DNA from: Halorhabdus utahensis DSM 12940
Lineage (GTDB): Archaea; Halobacteriota; Halobacteria; Halobacteriales; Haloarculaceae
Assembly (NCBI RefSeq): GCF_000023945.1
Contig: NC_013158.1
Span: 2,108,001 to 2,172,000 of the forward strand
Direction of reading: 5' to 3'
Length of the DNA: 64,000 bases
Shown here piece by piece: positions 45,510 through 54,828 of this stretch (its first letter is position 1; each line of letters starts with the position of its first letter). The notes under the pieces are model-generated. The model worked only from the letters and a program-made list of their open reading frames with translations. It was not told the DNA's origin and did no database searches. The translations under genes and the position numbers were made by a program.

Positions 45510-46550
45510 TTACATCACCTCACCGCTCGACTGGGGCTCGCTTTCCTCGTCAGGTGTCGTCTGTGCGTGCCGGGCACGCAGCCGCGGGTTGAACACCTTG
45601 TCGAGCCCCTGGGCGAACAACACGAGCACGAACGTCATCCCCGAGAGGAACGCTGCGGGGAAGAACAGCCAGTGCCCGGCGTGGCCGATCTGTGAGACCG
45701 CGTTGCCAGTCTCGTATGCGTTGTTCATCATCACGCCCCAGTTGAGCGTCGAATACGGCAGGACGCCCAGGAAGTAAAGCGCAACAGAGGCTTTCAGCAC
45801 CTGTGTGGCCGCGCCGGCCATGTTGACGAGGATGTACGGCGCGAGCTTCGGGATCAGATCCTGTCTGATCAGTGTCGCCGAAGACAGCCCCAGTGCTCGC
45901 CCTGCCTCGATGTAGTCCTCCTCCCGGAGCGTCAATACCTGTGACCGTAGTGCCCGTGCCAGCCCCGGCCACGTGTCGATCGCGAGGACGACACCCACGA
46001 TGAACGGTTCCCTGGGCGAGAAGATCCCCGCGAGCACGATGATCAGCGGGAGGCCCGGCAGGACCGCCTGAATGTCCGTGATCGTCATCATGACCCGATC
46101 GACGAGACCGCCCTTGTATCCGCCGACGAAGCCGACGAGGACGCCCGCGCCGACCGTCATAAGTGCGCCCCCTGCGGCCATCTTGAGCATCGCCGGGGTG
46201 GCATGGACGATCAGTTCGAAGATCGACTCTCCGAGATTGTTGGTCCCGAAGGGCACACTCCAGTCGACGAACGCACCCTGGTATCGCGGCCCCTCGTTGA
46301 GTTCCGGCTGGTCGACCAGCACGACGCCCGCCGTCGCCAGGAAGATGTAAAACAGCAATCCGAGGCCACCGACCCGGGTCCGCCAGTCGCTCCATCCGAT
46401 CCGGAGCGGCGCGAGGATGTACCGGTCGGCGAACCGCGTGAGCCGCTCACGCGTCGACATCCTTGCCGCCTCCATATCCTCGCCGGTTCCGAAGATCATC
46501 TCCTCGGCCGTGCCACCGTCCGTCCGCAGTTCAGAGTCGTTATCAGTCAT
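45510..46550 (-). CDS. dppC: ABC transporter permease, DppC-like
   Basis: A 346-residue inner-membrane permease with a cytoplasmic N-terminal region of about 70 residues, six membrane helices and the EAA-type loop EAGRALGLSSATLIRQ, which contacts the ATPases. ATG 46550 is preferred to 46586; it lies one base from the stop of the DppB-like gene. Substrate path for peptides or oligosaccharides. Confidence 0.88.
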   Translation of the reverse strand: MTDNDSELRTDGGTAEEMIFGTGEDMEAARMSTRERLTRFADRYILAPLRIGWSDWRTRVGGLGLLFYIFLATAGVVLVDQPELNEGPRYQGAFVDWSVPFGTNNLGESIFELIVHATPAMLKMAAGGALMTVGAGVLVGFVGGYKGGLVDRVMMTITDIQAVLPGLPLIIVLAGIFSPREPFIVGVVLAIDTWPGLARALRSQVLTLREEDYIEAGRALGLSSATLIRQDLIPKLAPYILVNMAGAATQVLKASVALYFLGVLPYSTLNWGVMMNNAYETGNAVSQIGHAGHWLFFPAAFLSGMTFVLVLFAQGLDKVFNPRLRARHAQTTPDEESEPQSSGEVM

Positions 46551-46551
46551 G

Positions 46552-47577
46552 TTAGAAGCTCTCCCGTGTTGAACCGGTTCCGGCACGCGGGTCGATCAGC
46601 CCGTACGTCAGGTCGGCGAACAGGATCCCGAGGATGGTGATGAACGTGAAAAACAGGAACGATCCCATCAACAGCGGGTAGTCCCGTTGGATCAGGGCCT
46701 CGAACGTGTAGTACCCGAGCCCGATGTACTGGAAGATCTGTTCGGTGATGACGCTCGAACTGAACAGCCGTGCGATCCCGATCATCATGCCGGTGTAGAT
46801 CGGCAGGATCGCGTTCCGCGTGAGATACCGCGTCAGTATTCGGTTGACGCCGATCCCCCGGATCTCCGCCGACCGGATGAAGTCTGACCCCATGATCCGG
46901 ACCGCGTTCCCCCGCATGTTGAGCGATCCGGACGCGAACCCGACGACGAAGCTAGAGAGGATTGGCATCGCCCCGTGTCGCACCATTCCAATCATGAATT
47001 CGAGGTTGAAGCCCGGCGTCGCGTTCGATGGGTACCGGCCACCGGTCGGAAGCAGTTCCCACTCGTAGCCCAGGAACACGAGCATCACGACCGCGATGAC
47101 ATAGTACGGAATGGAGTTCATCGTCAGGACGTACGCGACCAGCCCCGAGTCGATCCTGGTCCCCTCGTACCACGCCATGATGGCGCCGATGACGATCGTC
47201 GCCGTGTACCCGAGCAGGAGACCGTAGACGCTGATGAAAATCGACCACGGCATCGCCCGGAAGAGGATGTCGAAGACCCCCCTGTTATAGAAGATGGACT
47301 GCCCGAAGTTCTGATAGAGGACGATGTCAGTGCTATACCCGATGAACCCCTCGATGATCCCCTCATCAGGATTGATCCCGGTCAACTGTTCTGCCTGCCG
47401 GGCGATCTCCTGTGGGTTGACTCCCCCCGATCCACCGCCCAACTCTTGTTGGATCAGGTCCGCGATGATGGCGTCCAGCGGACTTCCGGGCATGAACCGG
47501 TACAACGCGTACGTAACGAACATCCCGGCGATCATTGTAATAACCGCCTGTGCGATACGGTTGATGTAGTAACCCAT
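46552..47577 (-). CDS. dppB: ABC transporter permease, DppB-like
   Basis: A 341-residue permease with the N-terminal INRIAQAVITMIAGMFVTYA helix, a large extracellular loop (about 30-100), five further helices, and the EAA motif around SAEIRGIGVNRILTRYL. First gene of the dppB-C-D-F operon; the solute-binding protein gene is separate at 49122. A TATA box lies about 30-40 bases upstream. Confidence 0.88.
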   Translation of the reverse strand: MGYYINRIAQAVITMIAGMFVTYALYRFMPGSPLDAIIADLIQQELGGGSGGVNPQEIARQAEQLTGINPDEGIIEGFIGYSTDIVLYQNFGQSIFYNRGVFDILFRAMPWSIFISVYGLLLGYTATIVIGAIMAWYEGTRIDSGLVAYVLTMNSIPYYVIAVVMLVFLGYEWELLPTGGRYPSNATPGFNLEFMIGMVRHGAMPILSSFVVGFASGSLNMRGNAVRIMGSDFIRSAEIRGIGVNRILTRYLTRNAILPIYTGMMIGIARLFSSSVITEQIFQYIGLGYYTFEALIQRDYPLLMGSFLFFTFITILGILFADLTYGLIDPRAGTGSTRESF

Positions 47578-47605
47578 ACTCTGAACGTATATGGTGAATT
47601 CGTCC

Positions 47606-47616
47606 TATTATATTTT
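47606..47616 (-). promoter_or_regulatory. TATA box of the dppBCDF operon
   Basis: Minus strand AAAATATAATA lies about 30-40 bases before the dppB ATG at 47577, in the region divergent from the HEAT-repeat gene. Confidence 0.6.
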
Positions 47617-47761
47617 CCGTCATCGAATCCCTTTTACTGTGTCCAATTCCAATCTGAAGTATTATGTCATTCAGGGATAGGAATGGAATTCTCACCGCGA
47701 ACCCTCGACACAGCGATTCGAGCGACACCGTTTTTCGGGTGGGCACCGCAACGTGGTACTG

Positions 47762-48904
47762 ATGACTGACGACCCACGCGAGCGCGCGACCACGCTCCTT
47801 CGACAAAACCGATCGGATCCGGATCCCGAGGACGCTTCAGAGTTCGGTGCCATGCTCTCGGCCGACGATCCGACGCTCCGTCGGTACGGCCTCGACGGGC
47901 TTCAGATCCTTGCCGGTCGGGACCCGTCAGTGCTTGATGACCGTGTGGCGTCGATCGCCGACCTCCTTACGGACACTGACCGCGAGGTTCGGGCCGGCGC
48001 GAGTGCCATCTTCGCGGGATCACTCCCCGGCGACACTGTTCTCGACGAGAGCGACACTCTTGCCGACCTGCTGACGGACGAGTACCCCATCGTCCGATGG
48101 AACGCCCTCGAGGCACTGCTCGAGGCGGCCCGGACCGATCCTGCAGCCTGTGCAGACTACGTCGAAGACGTGCGTTCGTTCCTCGACGCCGACGCCGGCC
48201 ACGCCCGTACCCACGCCGTGCGGTTTCTCGGCCTGGTCTCGATGGAGCGACCCGACGCCGTCGCACCCGTGACCGACCGGCTCCTCGCGGTGCTGGACTC
48301 GAGTGCGGACGTCGAGGTTCCGGTCGACGCGTCGGCCCGTCGACGTGCCCCGGACATGGGCTCGCGGGTCGACGACATGGCCGACGAAGGCCGCAAGCGT
48401 CTCCGTGACGCCCGACAGGCCGCCGGCCACGCGATCTACGAAGTCGCGGCCGCCGATCCCGATGCTGTCCGGCCGGCCGTCGGTACCCTCTGTGAGCTAC
48501 TCGCGGACCCGGATCCCCAAATCCGGGCGGTCGTCCTCGACGCCCTGGTCGCACTCGCGAAGGCCGACCCCGAACCCGTGGCCGAGCACGTCGATCGGGT
48601 CGCCGAACGCCTCGACGACGACGCAACGATGGTCCGGGCCAGCGCCAGTCAGGCTCTCACGGGAATCAGTCCCGCGGCCCCGGACGCCGTCGCGTCGGCC
48701 GCCCTCGACGCCACCGATGCCCTCGGCGACCTCCTCGATCACGAGTCACCGGCCGTCCGGGCGAGCGCCGCGTCGCTGCTGGCGTTGGCTGCGGAGCGTA
48801 ATCCCGACGCCGTCGCCGGCGTGAGCGACCGACTGGCCGAGCTTCGCGAGGACGACATCGGCTTCGTCCGTGAGGCTGCGGTCGACGCGCTCGCCAACCG
48901 GTGA
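47762..48904 (+). CDS. HEAT-repeat protein
   Basis: A 380-residue soluble protein made of about ten helical repeats of 35-40 residues (e.g. RADPDPQIRAVVLDALVALAK, ATMVRASASQALTGI as examples split by position), the HEAT/PBS-lyase type. Such solenoids bind other proteins. It lies between the dpp operon and its probable substrate-binding protein gene on the other strand. ATG 47762 is preferred over GTG 47753. Confidence 0.82.
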   Translation: MTDDPRERATTLLRQNRSDPDPEDASEFGAMLSADDPTLRRYGLDGLQILAGRDPSVLDDRVASIADLLTDTDREVRAGASAIFAGSLPGDTVLDESDTLADLLTDEYPIVRWNALEALLEAARTDPAACADYVEDVRSFLDADAGHARTHAVRFLGLVSMERPDAVAPVTDRLLAVLDSSADVEVPVDASARRRAPDMGSRVDDMADEGRKRLRDARQAAGHAIYEVAAADPDAVRPAVGTLCELLADPDPQIRAVVLDALVALAKADPEPVAEHVDRVAERLDDDATMVRASASQALTGISPAAPDAVASAALDATDALGDLLDHESPAVRASAASLLALAAERNPDAVAGVSDRLAELREDDIGFVREAAVDALANR

Positions 48905-48995
48905 TCGAGGCCCCAGCTGTCCGGGCTGTGGTCGAGGACGTTGTGTCCTTGACGGAAGACTCTACAACACGGGTTCGGTAAGGGGCAGTCCTTGT

Positions 48996-49004
48996 CGCTT
49001 TTTG
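48996..49004 (+). terminator. Possible T-tract terminator after the HEAT-repeat gene
   Basis: CGCTTTTTG, five Ts, about 95 bases after the stop codon at 48904, is the only oligo-T run in this gap. Confidence 0.3.
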
Positions 49005-49121
49005 TCTCCGTTACGTCGGTCCACTGAGCGCCGAGACCGGGGTTCGAACGTGGGAAAAACGAACGCTTGCGATCGAAAATCAGTCGGTCGGTACCGAACC
49101 TGACCGGGTGTCAGGCGGGAC

Positions 49122-51311
49122 TTAGCTTCGGTGATCCGCGGGCGGGTCGGGGTAGTCCGAGTCGTACTTCAGCTGTGGCATCCCGGTGAGGACGCTGTAG
49201 TTGCGCGATCCGTACTCCTTGGTCGAGCCCCAGACGTCGTGGTCCGCCGGCGGGAAGTTGTGATCCCGGACGTTGCCGAAGACGCCGTTGTAGTAGGAGT
49301 GGAACACGAAGTTCGGCAGGTAGTAGTTGTAGTACCTGGCCGGAACTTGCGCGCGCTCGCGAACCTGCTCGATGGTGATCCCGGGCTCACGCAGACCTTC
49401 GACGACTTCCTTCATGTCGTAGGTCTCCGAGCCGCCCGGAATACTGTCCGGGATCTTGTAAGCGCCATCCGGCGCTTCGATCGAGCCGGGCTCCGAGGGG
49501 ATCGGGGCTTCCTGGACCGGCCGACCCAGCCCGTCGACTTCGTCGTCATCCGTGATGTCGTAGTACGGGGCGTCGTCAGGACTACCCTTGAGCAGCGGGT
49601 TCGACCACCATGCGCCCTGGTAGTCGTAGGCGCCGGTGATGGTCTGGAAGTTCGCCCACTGCAGCGCGATGTCGTAGTCGTAGCTCGGCGAGTCGAGCCG
49701 CGAGGTGTAGGTCGACCAGGCGTTGCCGTCGAGCGTAACGCCCAGGCCGAAGTCCTCCAGGTTGGCCATCACGGTCTGGACGCCGCCGATCCAGGAGGCT
49801 TCGCCGGAGTTGAACGACAGGTTCCAGTCGACTCGGTCGCCGTCCGGGCCGACCCACGAGCCGCCCTGTTTCTCGTAGCCCGCCCGGCGCATCCACTGGC
49901 CGGCCAGTTCCTGGTCGGCCTCGATCGGGTAGGAGTACATCTGATCGAGGAACTCGTCGGAGAAGTTCCCTTCGGCGACGGACTCGAGTGTGCCGACGTG
50001 GTGGGGGTTGGCTTCCGAGACTTCGGGACCCCATCCGTTGGCCCCGACCTGGTTCCAGTCGATCGCGGCGACAGCCGCACGCCGGACCCACAGGCGACCG
50101 AGGTGTTTGTTGTTGAAGTTGAAGATGAGCTGGTCCCCACCGATCTGGAGCCAGCGGGCGATCTCCTGGGTGTAGTCAGGCACGGAGTTCCGGTTGATGT
50201 TCCCCGTCGACATCGGCAGGACGCCGTTCTCGAGATCGATCTGACCACGCGCCCGCATGACCTGTGCACGGTCTTCGGTCGCAAAGCGGATGCGGAGTGT
50301 TGGGATGTTGATGTGCTCGTTGGGATGGTTGTCCCGCAGGGTCAGGGTTGCGTCGGTCCCGGAGATGGCGTCGGCGGACGGGATCTTGTAGACGCTGCCA
50401 CCCCAGCCCTCGTCGGCGTAGCGCTGCATGGAGACGCGGTCGCCTTCGAGCTCGTCGGTGATCGTCGTCACGGCGTCCGAGTCCGCGGCGTCCGCGTACC
50501 GCTCGGCGTACGGCGTGGTGAACGCCGGGTGCATCGGCTGGGCCTCGGTCTGGGCGACCCCTTCGACCGTGTCGGTCTCCATGACGTACGCGTTGGTCCC
50601 GTCGTCGGGCAGGTCGGACTCGCCCGTCGGCGCGTTGGAGTTGCGCGGCTCAAGTCGACGCGTGCCGTCCTCGTACCAGAAGTGACGCCGGAACTGATCG
50701 ACAGCCTCGCTGGCGAACGAGACGTCCGAGGCGAAGATGTTCCCATCGTACCCGTAGTACACGTAGTCGTGTGTCACCCGGGCCTCGGCGTCGATGTTCG
50801 TTTCCTCGTCCCAGTAGTACATGTCCTGGTTGTAGGTGTTGTACATGTCATACGGGGGCTCGACCGTATAGTCCGTGAGTAGCGTCGGGATCTCGACCTC
50901 CTCGACGCCATCGACGTGGGGCATCTCGTAGGTGTGCCCGTCGATGATGATGTTGAGCCCCTGGGTCCGCGCCGACGTGATCTCCGTCATCCAGTTGATG
51001 CCGGTGGAGCGGTCCCCCGTCTGCCAGGTGGACATGTTGGCCTGCTCGGGAATGTTGTTGTCGACGACGGTGAACACCTCGTCGACAGGCTGTTGGCCAT
51101 CCCCGTTGCCATTGCCGTTGCCATTGCCGTTGCCGTTGCCATTACCATTGCCGTTGCCATTGCCATTGCCGTTTCCGTTGCCTCCGGGTCCGTCGGTATT
51201 TTCCCCCGAGTCGTCGGAACAACCAGCGGCACCGGCGACGCTGGCTGCGACAATTGCCTGAACGTATTTACGTCTGGACAGTTCATCCAGCGGATTATTG
51301 GGTCTCCGCAT
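49122..51311 (-). CDS. Solute-binding lipoprotein of oligopeptide-type ABC transporter
   Basis: A 729-residue extracellular binding protein (SBP_bac_5 type). The N-terminus has a twin-arginine-like SRRKYVQAIVAASVAG followed by the lipobox AAGC (Cys31), so it is Tat-exported and lipid-anchored. A flexible acidic linker with 13 GN pairs (see repeat) leads to the periplasmic-type binding fold, with motifs such as WVRRAAVAAIDW and ELAGQWMRRAGYEKQ. It most likely delivers substrate to the DppBCDF transporter. Larger than most family members (about 550 residues). A TATA box suits a leaderless start. Confidence 0.88.
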   Translation of the reverse strand: MRRPNNPLDELSRRKYVQAIVAASVAGAAGCSDDSGENTDGPGGNGNGNGNGNGNGNGNGNGNGNGNGNGDGQQPVDEVFTVVDNNIPEQANMSTWQTGDRSTGINWMTEITSARTQGLNIIIDGHTYEMPHVDGVEEVEIPTLLTDYTVEPPYDMYNTYNQDMYYWDEETNIDAEARVTHDYVYYGYDGNIFASDVSFASEAVDQFRRHFWYEDGTRRLEPRNSNAPTGESDLPDDGTNAYVMETDTVEGVAQTEAQPMHPAFTTPYAERYADAADSDAVTTITDELEGDRVSMQRYADEGWGGSVYKIPSADAISGTDATLTLRDNHPNEHINIPTLRIRFATEDRAQVMRARGQIDLENGVLPMSTGNINRNSVPDYTQEIARWLQIGGDQLIFNFNNKHLGRLWVRRAAVAAIDWNQVGANGWGPEVSEANPHHVGTLESVAEGNFSDEFLDQMYSYPIEADQELAGQWMRRAGYEKQGGSWVGPDGDRVDWNLSFNSGEASWIGGVQTVMANLEDFGLGVTLDGNAWSTYTSRLDSPSYDYDIALQWANFQTITGAYDYQGAWWSNPLLKGSPDDAPYYDITDDDEVDGLGRPVQEAPIPSEPGSIEAPDGAYKIPDSIPGGSETYDMKEVVEGLREPGITIEQVRERAQVPARYYNYYLPNFVFHSYYNGVFGNVRDHNFPPADHDVWGSTKEYGSRNYSVLTGMPQLKYDSDYPDPPADHRS
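51103..51180 (-). repeat. Hexanucleotide microsatellite encoding a GN linker
   Basis: Thirteen 6-base units (CCGTTG/CCATTG on the plus strand) give (Gly-Asn)13 in the binding protein. The unit keeps frame whatever the copy number, so linker length can vary without loss of function. Confidence 0.9.
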
Positions 51312-51729
51312 GGTACGATATTCTCAATCAGACATTAATAAAACTTTCCATTATAATTTCAGCCCGATTCTACGATAACGAAACCACGGGGCACCGTGAT
51401 GCATCCCGTTCTCTCCCGGGAGTCGCTTCCGTTCGGCCAACCCCTAACTCGGAACCCATTCTCAGTAGTGCTGTTCGTTCAATATGTGTCGGCCCGTTCA
51501 TAGAAATGGCGTACTATTTCTTCACAATACTATCACGAACGTATGCGCGCGCGTAAGAGCCAATCAATCCAGGAATCCAGTTTGGGAACTGACGAGGGCA
51601 TGCAGCGTCGACTCGGCGATCGAAGATCCGTCTCAGCACACCGCAGATCGGGAGGGAAACGTTTTTTCAGCGGCGTCCAAGAGTGCTTAGTATGTCCGCT
51701 CGCCTGAACGCTGTTGGGAGGCCACACCA
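51312..51729. other. Intergenic region
   Basis: 418 bases. The TATA box of the binding-protein gene is at 51334-51345; a T6 run (51662-51667) and a TATA-like CTTAGTATG near 51686 precede the small membrane-protein gene. No other gene, repeat or structured RNA is supportable. Confidence 0.5.
51334..51345 (-). promoter_or_regulatory. TATA box of the solute-binding protein gene
   Basis: Minus strand AGTTTTATTAAT is centred about 28 bases before the ATG at 51311, so the mRNA is probably leaderless. Confidence 0.55.
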
Positions 51730-51957
51730 ATGACGGACGAGCCATCGATGTTCATGGTGGAAATCTGTGATCGCCGGATGCAGTTTTTCTACATTTTCGC
51801 CTTTTCGCTGTTTTTCCTGTTATTGATGATTCCGTACCTGTTCGTGCTGGATCCGAACTCGGCGGTCTACGTCGTTTCGGCGATGAATGCGTTCGGCCTC
51901 GGGGTGTTTGCGCTCCTCAGTGGCGGTGCGATCTGGTATTGTAAGCGTTACTACTGA
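51730..51957 (+). CDS. Small two-helix membrane protein
   Basis: A 75-residue protein with two hydrophobic helices (about 17-38 and 46-66) and a KRYY tail. No family is recognised. It is transcribed alone, convergent with the thermosome gene. Coding status rests on the two clear helices and a reasonable start. Confidence 0.55.
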   Translation: MTDEPSMFMVEICDRRMQFFYIFAFSLFFLLLMIPYLFVLDPNSAVYVVSAMNAFGLGVFALLSGGAIWYCKRYY

Positions 51958-52082
51958 GTGTCCGTTTGTCGATCTTTGGGGGACGCGTTACTCTCCGCGG
52001 ATACCTTCCTTCGACGGGTGTCGTCCGTTCGTCAAAAGAGCGAATCGAAGTCTGGTTTTGGCGAGTTGCAACCGGGCAGTTC

Positions 52083-53762
52083 CTACATCATGCCGCCCAT
52101 GCCGCCCATGCCACCCATGCCGCCGCCCATACCGCCCATGCCGCCACCCTGGCCGTCGTCCTCGTCCTCGTAGTCTTCGCCCAGCGCGGTCGCCGAGATG
52201 ATGTCGTCGATCTTGAGCACGAGGTTTGCGGCCTCGACCGCACTGCTCACTGCCTGGGATTTCGCGTGTGCGGGTTCGACGACGCCAGCCTCGAACGTAT
52301 CGACGACATCGCCGTCGAAGACGTCAAGCCCCGCGTGACCGTCGCCGCTCTCGTGGGCCGAACGCAGTTCCACCAGCGTGTCGATGGAGTCGAGTCCGGC
52401 GTTCTCCGCGAGGACGCGCGGGATGAGATCGAAGGCGTCCGCGAACGCCTCGACGGCGAGTTGCTCGCGACCGCTGACGCCGTCAGCGTACTCCCGGAGT
52501 CGGTCGGCGAGTTCGACCTCGGTCGCGCCACCACCGGCCAGCACGCGGCCGTCGGTGATCGTCGCCGCGACGACGTCGAGTGCGTCGGTGATACCGCGTT
52601 CGAGCTCGTCGCTGACGTGCTCGGTCGAGCCCCGGATGACCAGTGTCACGCCGTGGTTGCCGTCGCTTTCGACAACGTACCACCCGTCTTCGGGGTCCCG
52701 CGAGATATCGCCCGTGGCGAGGTCCTCCGCCGACAGTGACTCGAAGTCCAGGTTCGAGTGGAGCTGGGTTCCGAGGACTTCGCTGAGGAACTCGAGGTCA
52801 CTTCGCTTGATCTGGCTGATCGAGAGGATTCCTTCGCGCGCGAGCAGGTGCTGGGCCATCTCGTCGATGGACTTCTTCGAGAGCACGACGTCGACGCCGG
52901 CGTCGGCGACCGCCTGGACCTTCTCCCGGATCGCCTGTTCCTCCTGCTCGATGAACTCCTGGAGCTGGTCGGGGTCGTCGACGCTCAACTGCGCGTCGTT
53001 TTCCATCTCGTTGACGGTGAAGGGCGCATCCAGCAGCAGGATGTCGGCGTCCTCGGCCTCTTTCGGCATGTCCTCGTGGTCGGGATCCGTGTCGATGGTG
53101 CCACCACGGACGATCTGGGAGGCGTCGACGGGCCGTCCGGGCGCGGACTTGATGTCGACGAACTCCAGATCGACGACCGTCGAGCCGTCGTCGGCCTCGA
53201 CGGCGACCGCCTGCGCCGTGTCGACGACCAGATCGGAGAGGAGGTCCAGATTGAGTTCCGCACCCTTGCCGGTCATGCTCGTCGCCGCGACGCTCTTGAG
53301 CATCTCCTCGTCGTCGGGCTCGACCGGGACCGCGATGTCGTCGATCTCTTCGCGGGCCCGCTTGGCTGCCATGTCGTACCCGCGGATGATCGAGGTCGGG
53401 TGAATATCCTGTTCGAGGAGGTCTTCGGCGTTTTTCAGGAGTTCGCCAGCAAGCGAGACGGCCGTGGTCGTGCCGTCGCCCGCCTCGTCCTCCTGGGTCT
53501 GGGCGACCTCGACGATCATCTTCGCCGTCGGGTTCTCGATGTCCATCTCGTCGAGGATCGTCACACCGTCGTTCGTGACGGTCACGTCCCCGATCGAGGA
53601 GACGAGCATCTTGTCCATCCCTTTCGGTCCGAGCGTCGAGCGGACCGACTCGGCGACCGCGCGGGCTGCCGAAATGTTGTGGCTCTGGGCGTCTTTGTCC
53701 TTGAGACGATCCGCATCGTCGCCGAGGACGATCATCGGCTGTCCCTGCATTCGCTGGCTCAT
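52083..53762 (-). CDS. Thermosome (group II chaperonin) subunit
   Basis: A 559-residue chaperonin subunit with canonical motifs: [23 protein letters not shown] (catalytic Asp), and GGGATEVEL. The C-terminus is the mobile GGM-repeat tail (about 30 residues of G and M) that lines the folding cavity. It assembles into the ATP-dependent thermosome. A strong TATA box (CTTATATAG) and short leader predict high expression. It is the second thermosome subunit within 11 kb, and is closer to the family consensus than the one at 41476. Confidence 0.94.
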   Translation of the reverse strand: MSQRMQGQPMIVLGDDADRLKDKDAQSHNISAARAVAESVRSTLGPKGMDKMLVSSIGDVTVTNDGVTILDEMDIENPTAKMIVEVAQTQEDEAGDGTTTAVSLAGELLKNAEDLLEQDIHPTSIIRGYDMAAKRAREEIDDIAVPVEPDDEEMLKSVAATSMTGKGAELNLDLLSDLVVDTAQAVAVEADDGSTVVDLEFVDIKSAPGRPVDASQIVRGGTIDTDPDHEDMPKEAEDADILLLDAPFTVNEMENDAQLSVDDPDQLQEFIEQEEQAIREKVQAVADAGVDVVLSKKSIDEMAQHLLAREGILSISQIKRSDLEFLSEVLGTQLHSNLDFESLSAEDLATGDISRDPEDGWYVVESDGNHGVTLVIRGSTEHVSDELERGITDALDVVAATITDGRVLAGGGATEVELADRLREYADGVSGREQLAVEAFADAFDLIPRVLAENAGLDSIDTLVELRSAHESGDGHAGLDVFDGDVVDTFEAGVVEPAHAKSQAVSSAVEAANLVLKIDDIISATALGEDYEDEDDGQGGGMGGMGGGMGGMGGMGGMM

Positions 53763-53788
53763 AAGTCGATAGCATGTTTGTCTGTGGT

Positions 53789-53798
53789 TCTATATAAG
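53789..53798 (-). promoter_or_regulatory. Strong TATA box of the thermosome gene
   Basis: Minus strand CTTATATAGA is a consensus TATA box about 30 bases before the ATG at 53762. Confidence 0.75.
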
Positions 53799-54010
53799 CG
53801 TGCGGGTTTCGATCGACTCTCGGTTACCCGAGCACGAAATCTCTATCGTGGCGAAATCGGTGTCTCGCGCGGTAGAACCCATCTCTGCAGGAGTTAGCGC
53901 AATTGGTGGTCACCGTTCCCAGGATCCGATGGGGAGATACTTATATGCGATACGGGCGCAACGAGTGCCAGTTCGGCTACGACTCACGGTTCAGCCGCCG
54001 GACCGACACG

Positions 54011-54017
54011 CTTTACG
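54011..54017 (+). promoter_or_regulatory. TATA-like element of hisA
   Basis: CTTTACG is centred 27 bases before the ATG at 54041; a stronger TTATATG near 53941 is an alternative with a longer leader. Confidence 0.4.
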
Positions 54018-54040
54018 CCTGCGCCAGTCGATCCAGGGAC

Positions 54041-54763
54041 ATGTTCCCTGACTTCGAGGTGATCCCGGCGGTTGACATGCAGGACGGGCAGGTCGTCCAG
54101 CTCGTCGGCGGCGAGCGTGGCACCGGAAAGACCTACGGCGACCCCGTCAATGCGGCCGAACGATGGGTCGAGGCGGGCGCGGAAACCCTGCACCTGATCG
54201 ATCTCGACGGTGCCTTCGAGGGCGAACGTGCGAACGCCGACGCCATCGAGGCGATCCAAGCAACCGTCGATGTCGACCTCCAACTCGGCGGCGGGATTCG
54301 CACGGCCGAGGACGCCCGGGCCCTCCTCGATGCGGGCGTCGATCGCGTCATCCTCGGGACCGCCGCCGTCGAGGATCCCGAGATCGTCGCCGAGATCAGC
54401 GAGACCCATCCGGACAGCGTGCTCGTCAGCCTGGATGCCAGCGGCGGCGAGGTCGTCGTCTCGGGGTGGACCGAATCGACCGGTCTCGATCCGGCGAAAG
54501 CCGCCGGCAGGTACGCCGAGCTGGGCGCGGCGGGCATCCTCTTCACCGACGTCGACGTCGAGGGGCAACTGGGGGGCGTTCGGACAGCCCCCGTCGAACG
54601 CGTCGTCGAGGCCGTCGACATCCCCGTGATCGCCAGCGGCGGCGTGGCGACTGTCGATGACATCCGGGCCCTGGAAGCCACCGGCGCGGCGGCGGTCGTC
54701 GTCGGCAGCGCGCTCTACGAGGGGAAGTTCACACTCGAAGACGCGATCGCGGCCGTCGAATGA
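54041..54763 (+). CDS. hisA: HisA, phosphoribosylformimino-AICAR ribotide isomerase
   Basis: A 240-residue TIM barrel catalysing the fourth step of histidine synthesis (ProFAR to PRFAR). Seen motifs: VIPAVDMQDGQVVQL (catalytic Asp in the first strand), LQLGGGIRT, VDRVILGTAA, and VIASGGVAT with a second phosphate-binding glycine loop. ATG 54041 (MFPDFEVIPAVDM) matches the family start; upstream in-frame residues are not conserved. hisB is 1.3 kb downstream past an MFS gene. Confidence 0.93.
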   Translation: MFPDFEVIPAVDMQDGQVVQLVGGERGTGKTYGDPVNAAERWVEAGAETLHLIDLDGAFEGERANADAIEAIQATVDVDLQLGGGIRTAEDARALLDAGVDRVILGTAAVEDPEIVAEISETHPDSVLVSLDASGGEVVVSGWTESTGLDPAKAAGRYAELGAAGILFTDVDVEGQLGGVRTAPVERVVEAVDIPVIASGGVATVDDIRALEATGAAAVVVGSALYEGKFTLEDAIAAVE

Positions 54764-54828
54764 GTCGATAGCGGGCGTCGACTGGGCGACCGGTGGACTG
54801 AACACGGCCGCGAACCGACCTCTGAGGC

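Noticed and set aside
48901-48981. Short ORF overlapping the end of the HEAT-repeat gene
   Set aside because: Only 26 codons, GTG start, no motif; cannot be separated from chance.
49020-49080. tRNA gene suggested by GGGGTTCGAAC
   Set aside because: No matching acceptor, D or anticodon stems could be built around the T-loop-like string.
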